NCBI GenBank assembly: GCA_013911345.1
Contig: JACETJ010000013.1
Coordinates: 1 to 16,781 of the forward strand
Source of the DNA: Congregibacter sp.
GTDB taxonomy: Bacteria; Pseudomonadota; Gammaproteobacteria; Pseudomonadales; Halieaceae
DNA: 16,781 nt
Direction: 5' to 3'
A program made the position numbers and the translations under genes. The notes below the pieces were generated by a model, which was given only the letters and a program-made list of their open reading frames with translations, searched no databases and was not told the origin of the DNA. Numbering within the stretch: position 1 is the stretch's first letter; each line of letters starts with the position of its first letter. Positions 1 through 7,221 of this stretch are shown here, piece after piece.

Positions 1-1531
1 ACTCTGAGCGTAAGGCTTTCTTCTGTGCCGCAGTGGGCGGCGGCCGGCGCCGTGAGCTCTTGGGCCGACGATAGGTACCCGGCGCTGGCCTCAAGTCACC
101 GTATTCAAACCGGTGCAGAATCTCTTCCAAAGTTCTGGAAATCTGCGTGCATCGCCGAATCGGTTCAATTCGGCTGTAGGTGGCACGCTCGCCCTCCTTG
201 ACTAACTGGCGCAGCTCTTCCTCATTGGGTTGAGTGATGAGGTTCAACGGATTTTGCAGGCGGAACTTAGGCACGATATTAATATCGCCCGAGTATTCTT
301 GATCCAGTAACGCATGAACACTGTGCATCATCATATTGAATTTCGGCCAATTATCGCCATATTTTTTGGCGACACCCCGGTAGAAATTCAACATCTCCCT
401 ACCAATACCCATGCCCAAGGACGTAGCGGCCTGTCTAAGCGGTCGAGTCCTGTCATCCCGCGGGAGAAATGCTCTCGCGATCGGGTTAACCATGCTCACA
501 ATGTAATGGTTGGTCGAAAACAAGCGTGACAACCGCTTAGCCGGCAGATCGTCCGCAACAGAGCCGTCAACCCATCGTCGAGCGGGCAAATAAGGCTGAG
601 CCTCGCCCCGTTCGTTCTTCGCCTGCAACATAACTGCCGGGAAAACACCGGGAATCGCGCAAGACGCCATGGCCGCCGACCGCAAGTAGACATTGGGTGA
701 TGACACAGCATTGAGCAGTCTAGATCGCTGATGCGGCTCAGCGGGCGCCACCGTTATACTGACCTGACGCCCCGTTTTGGCATAGGCTTCGCCAAAAGTC
801 AGATCCGGAATCGTAGCAGCGATCAACTTTTCGGTATCCTCCGCCGTCAGTCGGCTACCCATACTCGAGACCAGATGACCGATGATGCCCTTACTCCCGC
901 CATCCCCGGACTCCATCATCCCTACCAGATCGAGCTCCACCATTTCCTCATCCGAATAGGCAGCGAGCGCCGCCGCCACAATCGCGCCCGCGCTGGAGCC
1001 GGAAATCACCCTCGGCAGGAGGCCTTGTCGAAGTAACTCGCTGACCACACCCACATGCAAAAAGCCCAGTACGCCACCACCGCTGAGCATCAATGCGGAG
1101 CGCCCGTAACAGACATTACTACGATAGAAGAAATCGAGCTTCTGCTGGGTGGGGATGACCTCGTCTGGCAATTCAGCCAGCAGCCTCAACGCCTCGTCGA
1201 TCTCCTGAATGTACTTTTCTACAAGTACCTTGGTGCCTGACTTTGCCTGTCGATAGAGAACACTTTTGCCCATGCCCCCCATGTTGCCGTGAATGCCTTC
1301 ATTGAGTGCATACAGCAGACCGGTCCAGTCTTTTTGTTTGCGGAATTTGCGCAGCCGATCCAATCGATAGCGAATTTGCGCATGATCATAGAGCTCTGAG
1401 GGTTCTTCTTCTCGCCACTCTGCTTTACCGGTCAAAGCATCGTGGTCGCGGGCCGCTGATAGCCAGCCCTCATAGGACTCGGCTAGATCCATATGATCCT
1501 CTAGCTGCCGCAACTCAGACTTACTGGCCAA
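1..1531 (-). CDS. DUF3336/patatin-like phospholipase (TGL/PlpD-like serine hydrolase), 3' end outside window
   Basis: This is a putative lipid acyl hydrolase with a Ser-Asp dyad, acting on phospholipids or triacylglycerols. The frame stays open for 510 codons and leaves the window at base 1, so the C-terminus is missing. Residues about 1-140 look like the DUF3336 N-terminal domain, with charged helices and an 'FRKQKDWTGLLYALNEGIHGN' type stretch. The patatin core follows: the oxyanion loop SGGG at about 150-153, the nucleophile elbow GSSAG at 178-182 (Ser180), and the aspartate motif VDGSVADDLP with Asp322. DGS in place of the DGG/DGA of plant patatins is what DUF3336-type TGL lipases use. 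The visible tail is Arg/Pro-rich. The start is TTG, because a TAA codon lies directly before it and AAGGAG sits six bases upstream. The first in-frame ATG, at 1492, has no better site. It lies 93 bases downstream of an acyl-CoA synthetase on the same strand, which fits lipid turnover. The family is clear; the substrate is not. Confidence 0.9.
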   Translation of the reverse strand, partial: MASKSELRQLEDHMDLAESYEGWLSAARDHDALTGKAEWREEEPSELYDHAQIRYRLDRLRKFRKQKDWTGLLYALNEGIHGNMGGMGKSVLYRQAKSGTKVLVEKYIQEIDEALRLLAELPDEVIPTQQKLDFFYRSNVCYGRSALMLSGGGVLGFLHVGVVSELLRQGLLPRVISGSSAGAIVAAALAAYSDEEMVELDLVGMMESGDGGSKGIIGHLVSSMGSRLTAEDTEKLIAATIPDLTFGEAYAKTGRQVSITVAPAEPHQRSRLLNAVSSPNVYLRSAAMASCAIPGVFPAVMLQAKNERGEAQPYLPARRWVDGSVADDLPAKRLSRLFSTNHYIVSMVNPIARAFLPRDDRTRPLRQAATSLGMGIGREMLNFYRGVAKKYGDNWPKFNMMMHSVHALLDQEYSGDINIVPKFRLQNPLNLITQPNEEELRQLVKEGERATYSRIEPIRRCTQISRTLEEILHRFEYGDLRPAPGTYRRPKSSRRRPPPTAAQKKALRSE

Positions 1532-1537
1532 TTACCG

Positions 1538-1543
1538 CTCCTT
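1538..1543 (-). promoter_or_regulatory. Ribosome binding site (AAGGAG) deciding a TTG start
   Basis: On the minus strand AAGGAG is followed by a six-base spacer ending in TAA and then TTG at 1531. The stop immediately before TTG rules out any longer reading frame. The strong site favours TTG over the downstream ATG at 1492 as the start of the patatin-like gene. Confidence 0.7.
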
Positions 1544-1624
1544 CACTACGCTGACTATGCATCGATAAGCGCTACCTAGAATAGAGGCTCTCGCCACTGC
1601 TTAAAAGCTTGACAGGTGCGAAAG

Positions 1625-3154
1625 TCACATCGCGTCACGATAGGCGTCCTGCAAATGTCGCTTATAGAGCTTACCGTTATCCATCCGCGGCAATTGTTCA
1701 AGAAAATCCACTCTCCTTGGCACCTTCACACTCGAAAGGCGCTCCCGCATCCAATCGATCAGCTCCGCCTCGGTCTCGTCAGTCGCATCAGCCCAGTCGA
1801 GTGGCTGAACCACTGCCATCACCTCCTCCCCAAATTCGGGATGTGGAATGCCAAACACTGCCACGTCAGCCACTTTGTTGTGGGAGATCAAAAGCCCTTC
1901 GATCTCAGCAGGATAAACATTTACCCCACCTGTGATGATGGTAAAGTTCTTGCGGTCGGTCAGGTACAGGAACCCCTCTTCGTCCAGATAACCCACGTCC
2001 CCCATCGTGCTCCAGCCTTGCTCATTGAACGCATTTTTGGTTTTCTCAGGCTCGTCGAAATATTCGAATGGTCGACTGTTGGCAAAATAGACGTCGCCGA
2101 TTTCGCTCGGGCCAAGCACCTCGCCATTTTCACCAAGGATCCTTGGCTCCCCAATAATCGCTTGTCCTACTGACCCCTTGTGAGTGAGCCAGTTTGCGGA
2201 GTCAATAATGGTGAAACCGTTACCCTCGCTACCCGAGTAATATTCGACAATCACCGGTCCCCACCAGTTGATCATCGCCTCCTTGACGTCTATCGGGCAG
2301 GGTGCTGCCGCGTGAATGGCGCACTTCATGGAGCTGAGGTCGTATTGCGTGCGAGCGTTATCGGGGAGCTTCAACATGCGAACAAACATAATGGGCACCC
2401 ACTGGCTATGAGTGGCCTTGTATCGCTCAATCAGTGATAGCGATTGCTCGGGATCGAAATGCTCCATGATCAAGGAGGTGCCGCCGAGACCGAGTACCAT
2501 GATGTTGTAGTGCAAAGGTGCCGCGTGATACAGCGGCGCCGGCGACAGATACACCGTGTCGACCCCAAATCCGAAGAAGGCACCAACGCTGCCCGACAAG
2601 GGATGTTCGGTGTGAATACTCTCCGCATGGGGCTCCCAATACACCCCTTTTGGCTTGCCCGTGGTGCCGGACGAGTAGAGCATAGGCGCGCCCAAAAACT
2701 CGTCCTCTATGGGCGTCTCAGGCAGGCTCGCCAGTTGCTCGTCCAGTCGCTCGAAGCCTTCGATATCACCGCCAACAGACAAACAGCGCCCCAGCCCGCT
2801 AGAGGCGGCAACGGCCTCAGTGGCGACGTCAGCGAGACTTGCGGAGGCAACAAACAACTTGGCCTTGCAATTGGCAATGATATAAGCGGTCTCATCTTGC
2901 TTGAGATGAGTACTGATTGGCGTGAAGATAATACCGGCGCGAAGCGCGCCCTGCGCGACTTGCAAAAACTCCACGCAGTTCTTCATCATGAGCGCTATGT
3001 GATCGCCCCGGTTCACACCGGAAGCCCGTAAGAGGTGCGCGATCTGATTTGAGCGGCGATCCAACTCAGAGTAGGTCACCACCTCTCCGGAATTAGCCAT
3101 AATGTAGGCTGGGCGATCCGGCGTTTCAGCGGCGAAAGCAGAAAAATGCGGCAT
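1625..3154 (-). CDS. AMP-dependent acyl-CoA synthetase/ligase (FadD-like)
   Basis: This enzyme should activate a carboxylic acid, probably a fatty acid, to acyl-CoA by way of an acyl-adenylate. It has 509 residues, normal for the ANL superfamily, and all core motifs are present. They are the P-loop YSSGTTGKPKG (160-170), the A5 motif YYSGSEG (305-311), the MGDVGYLDEEGFLYLTDRK block (Asp386, Arg401), the hinge GGVNVYPAEIE (409-419), and the catalytic Lys495 in MDNGKLYKR. There is no signal peptide, so it is cytoplasmic. The ATG at 3154 has a G-rich ribosome site (GAGGGGG) upstream. It is divergent from the DUF1445 gene across only 57 bases, and the patatin-like gene follows on the same strand. 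Lipase-released acids are therefore plausible substrates, although steroid side chains or aromatic acids cannot be excluded from sequence alone. Confidence 0.93.
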   Translation of the reverse strand: MPHFSAFAAETPDRPAYIMANSGEVVTYSELDRRSNQIAHLLRASGVNRGDHIALMMKNCVEFLQVAQGALRAGIIFTPISTHLKQDETAYIIANCKAKLFVASASLADVATEAVAASSGLGRCLSVGGDIEGFERLDEQLASLPETPIEDEFLGAPMLYSSGTTGKPKGVYWEPHAESIHTEHPLSGSVGAFFGFGVDTVYLSPAPLYHAAPLHYNIMVLGLGGTSLIMEHFDPEQSLSLIERYKATHSQWVPIMFVRMLKLPDNARTQYDLSSMKCAIHAAAPCPIDVKEAMINWWGPVIVEYYSGSEGNGFTIIDSANWLTHKGSVGQAIIGEPRILGENGEVLGPSEIGDVYFANSRPFEYFDEPEKTKNAFNEQGWSTMGDVGYLDEEGFLYLTDRKNFTIITGGVNVYPAEIEGLLISHNKVADVAVFGIPHPEFGEEVMAVVQPLDWADATDETEAELIDWMRERLSSVKVPRRVDFLEQLPRMDNGKLYKRHLQDAYRDAM

Positions 3155-3168
3155 GGCGTCCCCCTCTT

Positions 3169-3197
3169 TTGGGCGTATTATTCGCAGTCACTATACA
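3169..3197 (+). promoter_or_regulatory. Candidate sigma-70 promoter for the DUF1445-pxpABC operon, overlapping a divergent -10
   Basis: TTGGGC (3169-3174) and TATACA (3192-3197) are separated by 17 bases. The -35 is weak (3 of 6) and the -10 moderate (4 of 6). On the opposite strand TATAGT (3195-3190, 5 of 6) could serve the divergent acyl-CoA synthetase, although it has no good -35. The two -10 candidates occupy the same bases, so the promoters would compete. The predicted plus-strand transcript would have a very short leader before ATG 3212. Confidence 0.3.
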
Positions 3198-3211
3198 AGT
3201 TCGAGACCAAG

Positions 3212-4009
3212 ATGGTAGCGGTGGAGCAGAGTTTGACGGGCGCTGAAATCAGAGCCCAATGCAGGACTTCAGAGTTCACCCGGCAGACCTCCGGACTGGC
3301 CCCGGGATTTGTGCAGTGCAATATCGTCATACTGCCCAGCGACGACGCCGCTCACTTTGAAACCTTCTGTCGGCAGAACCCTAAGCCCTGCCCTCTCCTA
3401 GCTGTCAGCGAGCAGCCCGGCGACTTCTCCCTGCCCAGACTTGGGGCAGGCATCGATATCCGCACCGACGTGCCGCAGTACCGTGTCTGGCGCGAAGGCA
3501 TAATGACCGAGCAGCGACACGACATCGTCGATCTCTGGCAGGACGACTGGGTGGCTTTTGCTTTGGGGTGCTCGTTCTCTTTCGAGGAGGCGCTCATCGC
3601 TGCAGATATTGAGATCAGGAATATCACCGAGGGGGTCAATGTGCCGATGTATCGCACCCAGATCGACTGCGCCAGTGCGGGTCCGTTCAGCGGGAAAATG
3701 GTGGTCAGCATGCGCCCCATGTCGGCCGCGGATGCGATTGAAGCGATTCAGATATGCTCACGATATCCTTCTGTTCACGGCGCGCCCATTCACTTTGGCG
3801 ACCCCGGACTGATAGGCATCGCGGATCTAGAGCGCCCAGACTTTGGCGACGCCGTCACCCTCGAAGACACCGATGTGCCACTATTCTGGGCTTGCGGTGT
3901 CACACCGCAGGTCGCTCTGGAGGCAGCGAAGCTACCTCTAGCGATTACCCATGAACCTGGCCACATGCTGGTCACCGACCTCAAAAACTCTGAGCTGGCG
4001 AGCCACTGA
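3212..4009 (+). CDS. DUF1445 / UPF0317 (YcsI-like) protein, putative hydro-lyase; homologue of the N-terminal half of D-glutamate cyclase
   Basis: This 265-residue protein matches the DUF1445 family along its whole length. Landmarks are SGLAPGFVQCN near residue 28, GCSFSFEEAL, VPMYRTQIDC, GKMVVSMRP, HGAPIHFGDP, VPLFWACGVTPQ and THEPGHMLVTDL at the C-terminus. In vertebrate DGLUCY a DUF1445 region is fused to a DUF4392 region, and the enzyme turns D-glutamate into 5-oxo-D-proline. Free-standing bacterial members are often called putative hydro-lyases. ATG 3212 gives the usual family length; GTG 3221 is an alternative, and neither has a strong ribosome site. The frame also extends upstream to 3146, but that would overlap the divergent gene. 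Its stop overlaps the pxpA start (TGATG), so translation is probably coupled. In Bacillus subtilis ycsI likewise sits among the pxpABC genes. The family call is firm, and the exact reaction is inferred. Confidence 0.9.
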   Translation: MVAVEQSLTGAEIRAQCRTSEFTRQTSGLAPGFVQCNIVILPSDDAAHFETFCRQNPKPCPLLAVSEQPGDFSLPRLGAGIDIRTDVPQYRVWREGIMTEQRHDIVDLWQDDWVAFALGCSFSFEEALIAADIEIRNITEGVNVPMYRTQIDCASAGPFSGKMVVSMRPMSAADAIEAIQICSRYPSVHGAPIHFGDPGLIGIADLERPDFGDAVTLEDTDVPLFWACGVTPQVALEAAKLPLAITHEPGHMLVTDLKNSELASH

Positions 4010-4749
4010 TGACAAAACAGCTGACATTGAACTGCGACATGGGCGAGAGCTTTGGTCGATGGGAGATGGGTGATGACAAAGCCATCATGCCCCTGATTGA
4101 CGCTGCTAACATTGCTTGTGGCGGTCACGCGGGCGATCCGAGCACGATGCGTCATTGCATCGAGCTGGCGCGGCGACACAAAACCGAGATTGGCGCACAC
4201 GTTTCCTACCCCGATAAACAGGGATTTGGCCGCAGAGAGATGGATCTCCGCGGGCAAGAACTGGTTGATCTCATTCAGTACCAAATTGGCGCTTTGGATG
4301 GCATTGCCCGAGCACACGGCTGCCGGGTGACATTTGTGAAGCCCCACGGGGCGCTTTACCACGCGATGCTGGCTGATCCCGGCGTGATGAATGACATTAT
4401 GCGAGCGGTATCCCGTTGGCACTCAGACCTTGAATTGGTGGTACTGGCAACGCCGCGAGACCGGAAAACACTGCAACTGGCCGTTGAGCATGGCCTGACA
4501 CTCCGCTACGAGGCCTTTGCCGATAGGGGCTATACAAGCCGCGGGTTACTGCTGGGCCGAGACAAGCCTGGCGCCCTGTTGAGCCCGAGCGAAGCCGCCA
4601 AGCAAGCGGCGGCTATCTCACAGAACAAACTGAGAACAGCCCGCGGCAAGCGAATCCCGGTCGACGCAGATACCCTCTGCGTTCACAGCGACACGCCCGG
4701 GGCTACCAAAATGATTAAAGCTATCCGCCAGGCTCTGGACGGCCTCTGA
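4009..4749 (+). CDS. pxpA: 5-oxoprolinase subunit A (LamB/YcsF family)
   Basis: PxpA is one subunit of the ATP-dependent prokaryotic 5-oxoprolinase, which opens 5-oxoproline (pyroglutamate) to glutamate in the cytoplasm. The 246-residue length is typical. Signature blocks run in order: LNCDMGESFG at the N-terminus, ANIACGGHAGDP, the histidine loop IGAHVSYPDKQGFGRR, YQIGAL, FVKPHGALYH, FADRGYTSRGLL, and the C-terminal VDADTLCVHSDTPGA. The GAHVSYPD loop departs slightly from the more common GAHPGYPD. The ATG overlaps the stop of the DUF1445 gene by one base, and the pxpB start follows its own stop with no gap. This is strong evidence of one transcript. Confidence 0.96.
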   Translation: MTKQLTLNCDMGESFGRWEMGDDKAIMPLIDAANIACGGHAGDPSTMRHCIELARRHKTEIGAHVSYPDKQGFGRREMDLRGQELVDLIQYQIGALDGIARAHGCRVTFVKPHGALYHAMLADPGVMNDIMRAVSRWHSDLELVVLATPRDRKTLQLAVEHGLTLRYEAFADRGYTSRGLLLGRDKPGALLSPSEAAKQAAAISQNKLRTARGKRIPVDADTLCVHSDTPGATKMIKAIRQALDGL

Positions 4750-5448
4750 ATGCAGTTTGAAGTGGGCCCTGCTGGTGAGTCGGCAATGCGGCTGGCATAT
4801 GCGGAGTCACCTCACCCGGCGCTGACGCGGGGTCTTTTGTTAATCCAAGAACTGGCTGAGCGCAGATTTGCAGGCTCGCTGATCGATGCCGTCATCGGCT
4901 ATACCACCCTCACTCTATTTTTTAACCCGTCTCAGCTGGAGCGGGATCGCGTTGAATCCTGGTTATGCGAGCAAGCAGAAAATGTCGTCCCACACGACTC
5001 AGAATTAACTGGGCATTCCACGCCCGACGTCGTTCTACCAGTTTTCTACCACCCCAGTGTCGCGCCTGATCTGGAATGGCTTGCGCACGAGAAGGGGCTC
5101 AGCATCGATGACATCATTGCGACACACACCCAAACAACCTATTTCGCTTACGCGACCGGCTTCGCACCCGGGTTCTGCTACCTCGGCACGCTACCCAGTC
5201 AACTGACCACACCACGGCTGGCAACACCGAGATCTCTGGTTCCATCGGGCTCAGTGGCCATCGCCGACTCGCAGACCGCAGTCTACCCCTGCGACTCTCC
5301 GGGAGGCTGGCGCCTGATTGGCTCCTGCCCCAAAGCGCTCTTCAACCTGAACGACGCTCCGCCCTCTGTGCTATCGGTTGGCATGACCGTAAGATTCGAG
5401 CCCATCAATGAGGCAGATTTTCGTTTGATGACCCAGGGAAATTCATGA
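4750..5448 (+). CDS. pxpB: 5-oxoprolinase subunit B (KipI/allophanate hydrolase subunit 1 family)
   Basis: PxpB forms the catalytic complex with PxpC in the ATP-driven hydrolysis of 5-oxoproline. Its 232 residues carry the family landmarks GYTTLTLFF near residue 50, then FAYATGFAPGFCYLGTL, the PRLATPRSLVPSGSVAIA stretch and YPCDSPGGWRLIGSCP. The same fold occurs in KipI, the sporulation kinase inhibitor of Bacillus, and in urea amidolyase. The neighbouring pxpA and pxpC make the oxoprolinase role much more likely. Its ATG directly follows the pxpA TGA, and its last four bases overlap the pxpC start (ATGA). Confidence 0.95.
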   Translation: MQFEVGPAGESAMRLAYAESPHPALTRGLLLIQELAERRFAGSLIDAVIGYTTLTLFFNPSQLERDRVESWLCEQAENVVPHDSELTGHSTPDVVLPVFYHPSVAPDLEWLAHEKGLSIDDIIATHTQTTYFAYATGFAPGFCYLGTLPSQLTTPRLATPRSLVPSGSVAIADSQTAVYPCDSPGGWRLIGSCPKALFNLNDAPPSVLSVGMTVRFEPINEADFRLMTQGNS

Positions 5449-6380
5449 GTTCCCTAAAGATCCATCGATCAGGAATTGCCAGCAGCGTTCAGGATAGCGG
5501 TCGAGCCGGTGCGCTCCATTTGGGAATCCCGCCTTCAGGCGCTATGGATCGCTTGGCTTTGCTCAGCGGTCAACATCAGCTCGGGCACCATCAGGACGAG
5601 GCCGCAATAGAAATGGCCTATGCAGATTTCGCCGCCACACCTGCTGACACTTGCCGCATGGCCGTTACCGGCGCCCCTGTCTGTGTCACGGTCGACCAAA
5701 GTGAGATCCATTTGAGAGAGCCACTGACTGTCAGAGCCGGTCAAACGATCGCAATTAAAGCGACGGCCGAAGGTGTCTACAGCTACCTACATGTGTCGGG
5801 TGGAGTCGCCACGCCGCCGCAACTGGGCAGCCGCAGCACGTCGCCTCGAGAGCGTATTGGCGGGCTGCGCGGGCGCTTCCTACAGGACGGTGATACCCTC
5901 CCCGTCGGGCCGAATCAAACAGAAACCGGCCTAGAGGACCCAAAACTCCATGCCCCCGCATCGACCGGGATACTGTGGCTTAGATTTGTGGCGGGCTTCC
6001 AATACGCTGAATTCGCCGAGTCCGCCATCAAGCAACTTCTAGCAGATGAATTTATTGTGACCGCCAAGGCCAACCGGATGGGAGTGACGCTCAGCGGAGC
6101 CAAGCTGCAATCTGGGTTGACAGCGCTGCTCTCAGAGGCCACCTGCTATGGTGCTATTCAAGTGCCTCCGGATGGCAACCCCATCATTCTGTTGAATGAC
6201 CGACAAACCGTAGGTGGCTATCCAAAACCCGGGGCCGTCATCGCCAGCGACTGTCTTCGACTTGCACAAGCCAGGCCCGGCCAAAAGGTGCGTTTCGCCG
6301 CATGCCGCCCTGATGAGGCAGATCGAATCAGTTGGCTTGAGCAACACTACGTCGAGACTCGCCTCCGTGACGTCGTCTGA
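5445..6380 (+). CDS. pxpC: 5-oxoprolinase subunit C (KipA/allophanate hydrolase subunit 2 family)
   Basis: PxpC is the large partner of PxpB in 5-oxoprolinase. The 311 residues begin with the typical SGIASSVQDSGRAG, HLGIPPSGAMDRLAL and DEAAIEMAY blocks. They continue with VTGAPVCVTV, SYLHVSGGVATPPQLGSRST and the GGYPKPGAVIASDCLRLAQ..PGQKVRF C-terminal block. The segment GQHQLGHHQDE is unusual: most relatives have an N-x-L-x-G-N-type sequence there, which may reflect a local adaptation. It starts inside the last codons of pxpB (ATGA overlap). Its 3' end is overlapped by the next gene, by 14 bases if the GTG start of that gene is right. Confidence 0.94.
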   Translation: MSSLKIHRSGIASSVQDSGRAGALHLGIPPSGAMDRLALLSGQHQLGHHQDEAAIEMAYADFAATPADTCRMAVTGAPVCVTVDQSEIHLREPLTVRAGQTIAIKATAEGVYSYLHVSGGVATPPQLGSRSTSPRERIGGLRGRFLQDGDTLPVGPNQTETGLEDPKLHAPASTGILWLRFVAGFQYAEFAESAIKQLLADEFIVTAKANRMGVTLSGAKLQSGLTALLSEATCYGAIQVPPDGNPIILLNDRQTVGGYPKPGAVIASDCLRLAQARPGQKVRFAACRPDEADRISWLEQHYVETRLRDVV

Positions 6381-7221
6381 CCCCATTGCTGCCTCCGAGG
6401 CGATTGAGTCACTCCTCGTCCGGCATAACCATCGCGGTATGGCACAGCTGCGCACGGAGATGGCACCAGGCTATTTGCTAAGGGCCGCCAAGCAGATCAG
6501 GGAATGCAGGGGACGCGTTTACATCCTGACGGGCTTCCCGGTGGGAACATCATTTGAGACCGATGGCCCAGCGGGTGCAATGGCCCTCTATCGCCTGTGT
6601 CGGAGGCATCATAGCGACCCAGTTATCCTTTCCGACCCGACGGTTGTCAGTGCCCTGCTGGATGACTTCTCCTGCGTCAGCATCCCACCTGGCGCTCAAG
6701 AAGAAACGCGTGAAGCGGCAGCGGCGCTATATCAAAAGCATCCGCCTTCGCTCGTGATCAGCATAGAAAGGCCAGGGGCAGCGGCAGATGGGCGCTGTTA
6801 CAACATGGCGGGAGAAGATATATCCGGTCGCTGCAGTCAGGCGGAGCCCTACCTTAGCCAAGCTAACTGCCCTACCATTGCCATTGGGGATGGTGGCAAT
6901 GAACTTGGGATGGGTAACGTGCTGGAAAGCCTCTCTTCGCTGAATATCAAGCCGGCCGTCAGTCGTTGTCAGGAACTGATCGTCGCTGATGTATCTAACT
7001 GGGCTGCCTATGCGCTTTGCAGGGTAACCGACTGGCTGGCGGGCATCGCCCATGACGCCTTACCAGACATTCAGTCCGATCTTGACTACCTGGTCTCCAA
7101 AGGCGCGATCGACGGCGTCACAGGCGAGGCAACCCCTACCGAGGACGGCTTTGCTGTGGCAGAGGGACAGGATCTGGTTAAGGCCGTGCAGGCCTTATTG
7201 AAAGCGGAGAAATCACCATGA
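6367..7221 (+). CDS. DUF4392 protein, homologue of the C-terminal half of D-glutamate cyclase
   Basis: This 284-residue protein belongs to the DUF4392 (D-glutamate cyclase-like C-terminal) family. Landmarks are HNHRGM near residue 20, YILTGFPVGTSFETDGPAGA, ILSDPTVV, LVISIERPGAAADG, YNMAGEDIS and AIGDGGNELGMGNV. The glycine/aspartate-rich blocks are those shared with vertebrate DGLUCY, where this region follows a DUF1445 region in one chain. Here the DUF1445 partner is a separate gene four genes upstream. I chose GTG 6367, which puts the conserved RG about 22 residues in and overlaps pxpC by 14 bases. TTG 6334 and ATG 6313 are alternatives with longer overlaps. The frame is open back to ATG 6214, but that overlap would be improbable. 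Translation is coupled to the next gene by a four-base overlap. Membership is clear; enzyme activity as a lone domain is unproven. Confidence 0.88.
   Translation: MTSSDPIAASEAIESLLVRHNHRGMAQLRTEMAPGYLLRAAKQIRECRGRVYILTGFPVGTSFETDGPAGAMALYRLCRRHHSDPVILSDPTVVSALLDDFSCVSIPPGAQEETREAAAALYQKHPPSLVISIERPGAAADGRCYNMAGEDISGRCSQAEPYLSQANCPTIAIGDGGNELGMGNVLESLSSLNIKPAVSRCQELIVADVSNWAAYALCRVTDWLAGIAHDALPDIQSDLDYLVSKGAIDGVTGEATPTEDGFAVAEGQDLVKAVQALLKAEKSP

Noticed and set aside
1532..1624. Regulatory structure between the acyl-CoA synthetase and the patatin-like gene.
   Set aside because: Only short chance palindromes (AAGCTT, ATCGAT) are present. Apart from the ribosome site I see nothing supportable.
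2444..3031. A 195-codon plus-strand frame inside the acyl-CoA synthetase gene.
   Set aside because: The opposite frame encodes an intact ANL enzyme with every core motif. This frame has no recognisable domain.
3790..4422. A 210-codon open frame on the minus strand across the DUF1445 and pxpA genes.
   Set aside because: It lies wholly antisense to two strongly conserved genes, shows no recognisable motif, and exists because of codon bias in the real frames.
6214..6366. Upstream extension of the DUF4392 gene from ATG 6214.
   Set aside because: It would overlap conserved pxpC codons by more than 160 bases, and the extra residues do not resemble the family.
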